Below are positions 54,286 through 64,000 of a stretch of DNA of 64,000 bases, piece after piece (the first letter of the stretch is position 1; every line of letters starts with the position of its first letter). The notes under the pieces were generated by a model. The model searched no databases. It was not told the DNA's origin and worked only from the letters and a program-made list of their open reading frames with translations. The position numbers and the translations under genes are program-made. Where the stretch lies: the NCBI GenBank assembly GCA_032768795.1, contig CP136491.1, forward strand, positions 434,001 to 498,000, read 5' to 3'. Origin of the DNA: Tremella fuciformis. Taxonomy: Eukaryota > Basidiomycota > Tremellomycetes > Tremellales > Tremellaceae.

Positions 54286-55645
54286 CTACCTCGCCTCCTG
54301 CGCCGCCCAGTGACCGCGGCCAGCGACCAGCGCCGCCTGTTCGATCGTCCACACGACGGCCTTGATCCAGTTGAAAAGCTCCCTGACCGCCTCGTCGAGC
54401 CGGTCCGGGTCCTCCGAGAGGGGTTTGAGAGGTTCACTCGGCGGGGCCGCCTGTGCAGGTGGCGGATTGGGATTCGGATTCGGATTTCGGGGCACGTTGA
54501 CATACGCCGACTGTACCCGCGTCAGCTCGTTCTGCATGGAGAAAAGGGGTCAATCACCTGCGGCTGGGCGGCTTGGGCGGACTGGGCCATGCCGACCAGC
54601 TGACGCTGCTGTTCGGGCGTCATCCGCGCAAAAGCCTTTTGGAACAGGCTCGCATCGCCTCCACCAGCCGGGGTATTGTAGAAATACTTGTCTGCCCCGC
54701 CGTCCCACCGCGCCGCATCGGCCATCGTCTGCTGGTCAAACACCTCCTGGCCGTCGTCCAGGTCGTCCTCGTCATGTACATAGTCGGCATCGGGATCGTC
54801 TTCGTACTCGTCGTCCTCGCCATCGTCATAGTGGCCGTCGTGCGAGTGGTGGTGGTGAGAGTGGCAGTCGCACTCGCAGCCGCCGTCACACTCCTCGTCG
54901 GTATACTCGTACAGCTCATCGTCGTCATAGTGGCTGCACAATCAGCATATCCTTCTGCCAGGCGAGAGGCAGCGCACTGGTCATGCCCGCAGCTACACTC
55001 CAGCAGCTCGCCATCGCCCACATCGTCGTCGACGTCTGCCGGCACGCCGTGGTCATGCGTGTGGCCGTGGGTATGTTGTGCGCGATTCACACTGGCCACG
55101 CCCTCCTTGTACCCCTTGAGCTCCTTCTGCATCCTGACCAACTTTGCCTTTTCCCGATCCAGGGTCAACTTGGCCTCGAAGAGCGCCGCAAGGCTGGCGG
55201 GCAGGTCGATCCCGCCCGCTCCGGCCCCAGCAGCGCCCGGCGCACCGCCAGCAGCCGCCGCGGCCGCTGCGCCATTCATGGCCGCCGCGAACGAAGGGTG
55301 GTTGAGGAGACTCGAGTCGCCCAGACCGGCGGCGGCCTGGATGATGGCGTTGAGCTGGTTGGGCGAGAGTTTCGGCAGCTTGCCGACTTTGCCCAGTGCG
55401 GACGTCGACCAGTTATGCAGCGACTGGGTGTACTCTGCCGTGGTGGTCCCGCCGTGCATGGGCGGCAGAGGCGGGAAGGCGGGATAGTCGGTCGTCCCCG
55501 CCGCTCCTCCCCCAGCGGCACCGCGGGGCTGGGCGAGGTATGGCAGGTGCGTCTGGTCGGCATGCTGGGCTGCGTTGGGCGCCTGGGCTGCCGCAGGGCG
55601 CTTGGGAGGCGGCCGACGGTCCTTGCGGGGCTTTTGGCGGCCCAT
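54286..55645 (-). CDS. Unknown protein with Ala/Gly-rich, His/Asp/Cys-rich and C-terminal helical parts
   Basis: No family recognised. Exons 55645-54978, 54933-54558 and 54531-54286 give 429 residues. In order: a basic start (MGRQKPRKDRRPPPKRP); a possible folded segment (AEYTQSLHNWSTSALGKVGK, LSPNQLNAIIQAAAGL); an Ala/Gly run; a helix (ALFEAKLTLDREKAKLVRMQ); a histidine block (QHTHGHTHDHG); a CSCGHDHHYDDDELYEY segment; then CDGGCECDCHSHHHHSHD and a long Asp/Glu run. Later come RMTPEQQRQLVGMAQ and a C-terminal helix (LDEAVRELFNWIKAVVWTIE). The Cys/His/Asp cluster suggests metal binding. The layout is loosely like stress-response protein Nst1, but its diagnostic motifs are missing. The second intron is only 26 nt as drawn; a 65-nt alternative starting GTCGGC also keeps frame. 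Confidence 0.7.
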
Positions 55646-56041
55646 CTTGAGCGCAGATGGGGATCGGGAGTAAAGAGAGAGGGGGGCGAAGGGGAAAGGT
55701 TAATTTGGTGTCGGACAGGGAGGAGTTCTGGGGATTGGCTGAGTCGATGAGAGGAGAAGGGGTCGCTCGAGGTGATGAGAGGTGAGGAGTGCGGGTCGGA
55801 GGTGGTCGATGTGAAGAACAGGTATGCACAAGGTCGGCAGTGGTGGTGCTTATGCTTTGTAAAGGTGAGTTAAAGGGGTTTAGAGGGGCAGTTCAGGTCG
55901 GACATTCGTACATTGACCAAATCCAACCCTAAATGTAGTCACGTGATTCGCCGGAATGGGGTTCAGACATTTTGGTCGCCAAGTAGAAGAGAAGCGGTCT
56001 ACAGTCGACATTGCAGTCAAGACAAGCACGAGAAGACCAAT
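55646..56041. promoter_or_regulatory. Divergent promoter between the unknown His/Asp-rich gene and ADE8
   Basis: These 396 bases separate the two starts. On the left the sequence is GA-rich (CT-rich on the minus strand, leader-like). ADE8 has TCACGTGATT at about 55938-55947, a CACGTG E-box such as bHLH factors bind. No TATA box is evident. Confidence 0.45.
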
Positions 56042-56928
56042 ATGACAACGCTACACGAACCATCTCCGCCCAAGCGCGTACGGCGCATCACCGTCCTCAT
56101 CTCCGGCTCGGGTGAGTCTCCCCTCTAGTCATAACAGTCGATACCGAGTGCCCAGAAGTCGGACAAGGGCTGACCAGTGTCGCAGGAAGCAACCTCCAAG
56201 CGCTGCTCGACGCCACGACCACCCCCCGCCTTCCCTCCGCCGAAATCACCTACGTCCTCTCCTCGCGCAGCGCAGCGTACGGCCTGACGCGCGCCTCGAG
56301 CAGAGGCATCTCAACATCCGTCTGCGCGCTCAAGACGTTCCTCAATCGCAATCCCGGATCGACGAGACGAGACTACGACGCCGAGGTGGCGCGCCGGGTG
56401 GTGGAGAGCCGGCCGGACCTGGTCGTGCTCGCTGGGTGGATGCATATCCTCTCCGAGACCTTTCTGGAGATCACGAACGGGGAGAAGGAGACGCCGGGCG
56501 CGCCGGCACTAGGGCCGCCTGGACCGAGCAGCCTGCCCAGCTCGACGGAACCGATACCGTCTGCCTCTGACCCTGCGCCGACATCCTCTTCGACCTCTGC
56601 AGAGGTAGACGCCCCGGGGACCGTCCGCTTCCCTATACCTATTATCAATCTCCACCCGGCCCTGCCGGGCGCGTTCGACGGTGCCAATGCCATTGGACGA
56701 GCGTATGAGGCTTTCCAAGCTGGCGAGATAGCCAAAACGGGCGTCATGGTGCACCGCGTGGTGGCCGAGGTCGACAGAGGAGAACCGCTCGTCGTGCGCG
56801 AGGTCGAGATGCGCCAAGGGGAGACGCTGGCGGAGCTCGAGGCGCGTATACATGAGGTCGAGCATGAGATTATCGTCGAGGGCGCCAAGAAGGTGCTGGA
56901 CGAGCTAGATAGTCAAGAGGCACAATGA
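56042..56928 (+). CDS. ADE8: Phosphoribosylglycinamide formyltransferase (GAR transformylase)
   Basis: Third step of purine synthesis, using 10-formyl-THF; cytosolic. Two exons (intron 56112-56185) give 270 residues. Motifs: ITVLISGSGSNLQALLDA (phosphate-binding loop), DLVVLAGWMHILSETFLE, the catalytic IINLHPALPGAFDG with Asn and His, and GVMVHRVVAEVDRGEPLV with the catalytic Asp. Between the FLE strand and IINLHPALPG lies an extra Pro/Ser/Glu-rich loop of about 50 residues (56480-56625) not found in the compact bacterial PurN. It should sit on the surface. It is a stand-alone enzyme as in yeast, not the animal trifunctional fusion. Confidence 0.94.
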
Positions 56929-57069
56929 AGATGTGATATGCATGTAGTGATGTACAGCTGAGCTGGGCGCGCAGATGGGCAGCGGCAAGATATGCGATGA
57001 TGTGGTGATGATATGCGATGTGCAGGGTATACAGTGGGGAAGATGGAAACGGCAACGCCGGGTAGTGCC

Positions 57070-59145
<2,076 letters not shown>

Positions 59146-59285
59146 CTCGGCTGTTCGTGTTGTGTGCAGAGAGACAAGAGGGGAAAGGGGGGAAGGCTCT
59201 GTAAGGCGCTCTTGGTTGTTGAAATCGGACGCTGAAACCGACCTTTGACCAACTCGAGTCGGACTCGGCGGAGTGTTTCAACATT

Positions 59286-59292
59286 TATAGGC
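59286..59292 (-). promoter_or_regulatory. TATA box of the DAHP synthase gene
   Basis: CTATAAAT read on the minus strand, about 145 bases before the ATG at 59145, in the 263-base divergent promoter shared with the mS35 gene. Confidence 0.5.
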
Positions 59293-59408
59293 GCGGGATT
59301 TGACCGTCTGAATCAGCTTTGTCTTTAGGCACGCGGGCTCATTGTCGAAGCTGCCAATTTATACTCTTCTTCGCCAGAACTGCAGTTTCGCATACTGTAC
59401 CTCCCATC

Positions 59409-60557
59409 ATGGCAAGCATGGCGACAGCATCGACATCCCGAGCGGGTCGCATGGCCATCCGGTCCTTCTCCAGCACGAGTGCGGCTCGCATGCCCCTACC
59501 GCGGACTCAGCGAGGCCAGTTGGGCGATTTCAACGTCCGGGATCTGCAGCGGTACCAATTGGACGAGGCGACTTCTCTGGGGTACATGCGGCTGGAACGG
59601 ATACGCGAGGCGCAGGAGCTGGTGAAGAAATCCGAGGACGACCGGGAGGTCCTAGCGGGTGAGTGATTCAACCAGTCGTGGGGGAGAGAACGCGAAGCAC
59701 TAGAAGTGGTTCCGACTTCTGTGACGCTATCTCCTATTCGGAGCAGGACTTCTGGAAGACTCCGTCCATGAAGTGACTGGGGATTGATCTAGTATCTGAT
59801 TCGCAGCCCAGCGTAAACGCTTCAGCCCGCCACCGCGAAATGCCATCCGTATGACCACGACCATCGACCTGTCCGAGCCCGATTCGCCCCGGCACGCCAA
59901 GCAAGTCCTCCTTGCTCCCGTTGGCGGCCTGCCCCTCAACGGCCCAGAGGCGCTGCACCGACTCAAATTGCTAGCGGGCCCGCGGTGGACCCCCGGCAGA
60001 CCGGGGCGGGATGAAGCGGAGACAGGGAGCGAGAAGTACAACGAGCACAAGGAGGGGTGGATCAAGATCAGCGAAGAGCGGTTTCAGAGTGCGCGGATGA
60101 ATCGCAAGAGCGCGTCGGATATGCTTGAGCGGCTCGTCGAGGCGGCCAACGTGAGTCGTTTTCTTCTGCGGGTTTGGGTGCACTGTCGGTGGTGGGACTA
60201 GGTGCACACGGCTGCAGCCTGCATTCCGCCCGCCTTTAAGCGGGCGTCTCCGAGGCCCAGCTACAAAGCCCCGCCCTTGAGGCTCCCAGTGGCTGCTTGC
60301 TTCCATGCTTTTTCGCCTTGACCGTCACATATGTTGAGTCCATCGCTGACAGACAGGACCCCGACTCGCCCTTGTCCGCCTCGACACCCCTCGACCTGCG
60401 TCACGTGCTTGCCCGGCAACGCAAAGACCCGGTCCGTCAGCTTCACCGCCGAGCCGACAGCCTGCATCGGAAAGAGGTTGTCGGCGGGGTCAAGGGGTTC
60501 CCGAAACACTGGGTGGTCAGTCCGACTCCGGACGGACCGGCACCCGAGAAGTCATAA
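59409..60557 (+). CDS. RSM24: Mitochondrial small-subunit ribosomal protein mS35
   Basis: Component of the mitochondrial small ribosomal subunit. Three exons (introns 59659-59806 and 60151-60356) give 264 residues. The presequence is clear ([20 protein letters not shown]). A helix follows ([20 protein letters not shown]), then the family core: [60 protein letters not shown], and [12 protein letters not shown]. The C-terminal exon carries [11 protein letters not shown] and the fungal signature [13 protein letters not shown]. Both introns (148 and 206 nt) are much longer than the usual 40-50 nt in this window. The second contains a perfect GCCCGC/GCGGGC hairpin around 60227-60244. Confidence 0.88.
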
Positions 60558-61754
60558 GTCATCGTATGCGATGGGACGCCTCGTCTTATGCATAGCGTCG
60601 TATGTTGTTGCCCCGCATGCCATCCCAATCTACCCAGGGCAGAGATCTGGACGGCATCCGACTGTATGCGAGTCGAAGCACATGCCACTTCTCTGTTGAG
60701 TTCGAGCCAGGCACTGAGATCACGTGAGCCGTGTACCGGTTCAATTGCTTTCCGGCGGATTTGCTAGCTCAAAGGAGGGTAACTGGGCCCAGCCCAGCCC
60801 AGATCGACACTTCACAGCCTGTCCAACAGGCCGGCTGCTCCACGTTTGACAGTCGGACGGTGCTCGCATGATGACGTCGTATGTAAAGATACGCAGGTGT
60901 ACTCTGATTTGTTCGACGACTTCTTATCTTGTGATTTGGGACACCACACGGAACCTGTCAACATGATGTCTTGGAAAGAGACTAGGAGATAAGGCCCGAC
61001 GCCAGTGGCATCAAGTCCCGCGTCGCCGTAAAGATCGGCACCATGTGGAGCACAGAGCAAAGTATTTGAATTTGGTCCGTAGGTATCGGGAATGACGTGC
61101 GTCTCTAACCGTGAGGAAGGTGACAGCCCCTGGGACCTCGTTCGCTTAGCATGTGGGTCTCTTGCAGGAAAGCAGGAAAGAATGTATAGTACGTGGGTGG
61201 GGTTGGCTTGGCTTTACACCGGAAGCGAGCTTGCTCTGCTCTGCACGAGTAGTCAGACGACACCAAGTGAGACGGGTCCTTATCATCAGTACCTTTTTCC
61301 CCCCTCCCCCTCCCCCTTCTCCCCTTTTCCCCTTGTGGTGGTGCCAAATTGGGTCGACGACCATGAGCGACACACGGATCGTGCGCCGGTCATTGGCTCA
61401 TCCTCGCCGTGTCCCACACGTCGGTTAGCCGCAATGCATTTTTTGGCTTTCCGTATGGCCCGTCTGGGCTCTCCCGCCTTTGCCTTCCTGCCCCCTTGGG
61501 ACGACGCTCCCCCTGCTTTTGCTTCTTGTAGTAGGCGGACGATTGTGCGCGATGCAGTGTGGCCGATCATTGGACGACCGGTGGAGCACACACCTCACCC
61601 CGTCCGTCGTTTATATACTCGCTCGTACAGTTTTTCGTGTCCCCCTCTCTCCACGGTTCACTCCACTCACATTGGGAAACGAGGTCGACCTGGTCCCTCT
61701 CACCAAACCCTTCCTGACACCACCCCCATCACCCCGTAGCACAGCAGAGCAGCC
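60558..61754 (+). promoter_or_regulatory. Long upstream region of the amino-acid permease gene
   Basis: About 1.2 kb without a gene. A TATA box (TTATATAC, 61611-61618) lies about 140 bases before the permease ATG and is followed by a C/CT-rich leader. CT tracts also occur at 61290-61330. The length and the TATA box suit a nutrient-regulated gene. I cannot point to a definite GATA-factor or Gcn4 site, although several GATA/TATC words occur. Confidence 0.5.
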
Positions 61755-63738
61755 ATGTCAAAGTACAACGAGTACGAGAACGGCGTCGGCAAGGAGAAGA
61801 TTGACGAGAGCGTCACCGTCGGCCCCGCCGGCTACTCGACCGCCGCCGACGTGGAGAAGCACGATGCGGCCGGCCAGACCATGCTCGTCGACTCGTCGGT
61901 CGAGTACCACCCGGACGGCGCGGTCCACCGTAAGCTCAAGCAGCGTCACATGGTGAGTCACCCTCGTGTGGATCAGCCCGGCTCCGTGACTGACATCGTG
62001 CAGGCCATGATTGCCCTCGGCGGTGCCATCGGTACTGGTGAGTTGCGACCGAGGCGTGATGGCGCAAGGAATGTGGCGATGCGGAAAGTGGCGCTGACGA
62101 AAAAGGTCTGTTCATCGGGTCCGGCGCCTCGCTCAGCTCGGGCGGTCCCGTCTCGCTCTGGCTCGCCTACACGTTCATGGCCGCCGCCGTGTACACCATG
62201 GTCGTCGCCCTTGGCGAGATGGCCGCTCTTTTCCCCGTCTCGGGTGGCTTCACCCACTACGCCCACCGCTTCGTCGACCCCGCTCTCGGTTTCGCCCTCG
62301 GCATCAACTACTGGTACTCGTACGCCATCACCATGCCGGTGGGCTGCACCTGGGTCGTATCTGGATTTTGCTGACCTGCAGACTGAAGTCGTGGCTGCCC
62401 AGATCGTCATCTCGTACTGGGACACCAAGACGCCCGCGGCCGCCTACATCACCGTCATGCTCGTGCTCATCTTCGCCATCAACTTCTGGGGCGCGCGCGC
62501 ATACGGCGAGGCCGAGTTCATCTTCTCCTCGATCAAAGTCATCACCATTGTCGGCCTGATCATCCTCGGCGTCGTGCTCATGTGCGGCGGCGGCCCCAAC
62601 CATCACGCCCTCGGCTTCCACTACTGGAAGGAGGGCGCGTTCCACGGCATCTCGGTCGACGGCGGCGACACGACCGTCGACTCGAACTGGGGCAAGTTCC
62701 TCGCCTTCTGGAACGTCTTCGTCCAGGCCGCCTTCTCCTTCCTCGGCACCGAGATCATCGCCACCACCCTCGGCGAGGCCGAAAACCCGCGCCGCGCTGT
62801 CCCCCGCGCCATCCGCCGCGTCTTCTACCGTCTCGTGTTCTTCTACGTCGTTGGCATCTTCGTTATGTCGTGCATCGTCTCGTCCAACAACCCCGACCTC
62901 CTCAGCGGCAGCGGGAACGGCAACTCGTCCCCCTGGGTGCTCGCCATCAAAGACGCCACCATCCCCGTCCTCCCGTCCATTGTCAACGCCGTCTTCCTCA
63001 TCTCCGCCTGGTCCGCCGGCAACTCGGACGTCTACGCCTCGTCGCGCACGCTGTATGGCATGGCCCTCGCCGGACAGCTCCCGCGCTTCATGCGCAAGTG
63101 CACCAAGCGCGGTCTTCCCATTTGGTGTGTTACCGCCACCTGCCTCCTCGGTTTCCTCGCGTACCTCAACACTGGTGGAGATGCCGCCGTGCAGGCGTTC
63201 AACTGGCTCTACAACATTTCGTCGATCACCGGTATCCTGACCTGGTGGTGAGTAACCTCCACTTCTTTTACCGTCCGTGCGCGCTGACCCCTATAGGACC
63301 ATCCTCTTCTCTTACCTCCGCTTCTACTACGGTATCCGCAAGCAGGGTCTCTCGCGCTCTGCCTTCCCCTTCATCGCCCCTCTGCAGCCCTACCTCTCAT
63401 GGGTCGGCCTGGTGTTCTTCACCCTTGTTCTGCTGTTCAACGGCTTCCCAGTCTTCCTCCGAGGTGTAAGTCCCTCTTTCTCTCTCCTCTCTTCATGGGC
63501 AGTGGCTGACTCGCCTCAGAACTGGTCAGTCAGCTCGTTCTTCGCCGCATACGTCACCATTCCCATCTACATCATCGCGTACTTGGGATGGAAGATCGCC
63601 AAGCGAACAAAGATGGTGCCTCTGGACCAGATCGACTTCGACACGGGCCGCAAGGAGCTCGATGAGATGGCCGAGCGCGATGCCGAGCGATACAAGGAGG
63701 ACACAATGTGGAAGCGGATCATGAGCGCTCTTTTCTGA
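61755..63738 (+). CDS. Amino-acid permease of the yeast AAT/APC family
   Basis: Plasma-membrane proton symporter for amino acids. Six exons (introns 61953-62003, 62038-62105, 62339-62381, 63248-63296, 63466-63519) give 572 residues. After a hydrophilic ~65-residue cytosolic N-terminus comes the family motif KLKQRHMAMIALGGAIGTGL with FIGSGASLSSGGP, then 12 predicted membrane spans, including GEMAALFPVSGGFTHYAHRF, FVQAAFSFLGTEIIATTLGE, and SAWSAGNSDVYASSRTLYGM. The C-terminus is cytosolic and charged (DQIDFDTGRKELDEMAERD). Substrate range cannot be told from sequence; it is closest in type to the general permease Gap1/Dip5 group. Several Lys near the N-terminus could be ubiquitin sites, as in Gap1. 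Confidence 0.93.
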
Positions 63739-64000
63739 GCGGGAGAGTTGTAAAAAGTTGCAAAGCGATTCAGAACAGAATCGACGGAATGATTACGCGA
63801 AGTTGTGGTGGAGGTGGACCGTGCGCGAGCCGCTCTTGCGAGCGGGCTCATGCATGGGGCTGCTTGCATGCGCTTCTCATGTCTTCATCTGACGAGAGTA
63901 CACATGCATAATACTGCTCTTGTTCACGACCACGCGGCCCGACGGAAAGAGAACAGGAGTGCGAGGAGGTGGGATAAGAGCGACGAGCGGAGGTGGAGGT
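63739..64000. other. 3' flank of the permease gene
   Basis: The last 262 bases contain the permease 3' end and no other gene that I can see. Confidence 0.4.

Noticed and set aside
59146..59284. Upstream ATG at 59284 as start of the DAHP synthase
   Set aside because: It is out of frame with the enzyme and immediately next to the TATA box, so it is probably not transcribed; the ATG at 59145 leads straight into the class II N-terminus.
59700..59785. Coding-looking segment ([15 protein letters not shown]) inside the first mS35 intron, possible cassette exon
   Set aside because: No combination of donor and acceptor phases joins it in frame to both flanking exons; removing the whole 148 nt gives the family sequence directly.

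Overview
The window is nuclear DNA of a fungus, most likely a basidiomycetous yeast of the Tremellomycetes type. The evidence is about two dozen tightly packed genes, nearly all broken by 40-50 nt introns with CTGAC/CTRAY-like branch sites, a GC-rich composition, CT-rich leaders, and a urease GTPase with a histidine-rich head like Cryptococcus URE7. The species cannot be named from sequence alone. Exon structures were worked out by hand. For almost every gene the proposed exons sum to a whole number of codons and join conserved domains cleanly.

Layout, left to right. 1-3166 (+): 3' part of condensin subunit CAP-G/Ycg1. 3450-4800 (+): urease accessory GTPase UreG. 5225-5840 (+): small Cys/His-rich protein of unknown function. 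6062-7244 (-): RNA polymerase III subunit Rpc37. 7492-10427 (+): TFIIH helicase Ssl2/XPB. 10795-13350 (-): unrecognised 787-residue, mostly disordered protein with a 5.1 kb gene-free upstream region. That region ends in an AT-rich island (about 17.25-18.4 kb) with hairpins and an 11-bp direct repeat, which looks like an inserted element. 18467-19640 (+): Dre2. 19790-20799 (-): mitochondrial ribosomal protein uL1m, with an open frame of 191 codons running into its start from upstream. 22180-24167 (+): pyruvate kinase. 24505-24597 (+): probable intron-containing tRNA-Arg(CCU). 26257-28559 (+): HMG-box protein. 28700-29517 (-): small mitochondrial membrane protein. 29809-33839 (+): large VPS9-domain protein.

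Second half. 34004-45741 (-): the giant SAGA/NuA4 subunit Tra1. 46104-47209 (-): EMC2. 47528-49676 (+): 6-phosphofructo-2-kinase whose phosphatase His is replaced by Ser. 49749-51165 (-): NAD-dependent methylene-THF dehydrogenase Mtd1. 51601-52155 (-): bL31m. 52396-54023 (+): eIF3e. 54286-55645 (-): unknown Ala/His/Asp-rich protein. 56042-56928 (+): GAR transformylase Ade8. 57070-59145 (-): class II (plant-type) DAHP synthase. 59409-60557 (+): mitochondrial ribosomal protein mS35. 61755-63738 (+): amino-acid permease.

This is a normal core-genome neighbourhood with no operons. Genes share short divergent promoters or short convergent 3' ends. Themes recur: mitochondrial translation (uL1m, bL31m, mS35), glycolytic control (pyruvate kinase, PFK2), one-carbon, purine and aromatic biosynthesis (Mtd1, Ade8, DAHP synthase), and transcription (Tra1, Ssl2, Rpc37). 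I see no clear defence system, CRISPR array, secondary-metabolite cluster or intact transposon. The least ordinary signals are the uL1m reading-frame fusion, the AT-rich hairpin island beside DRE2, three GC-AG introns, the His-to-Ser change in PFK2, and three conserved-looking proteins of unknown function.
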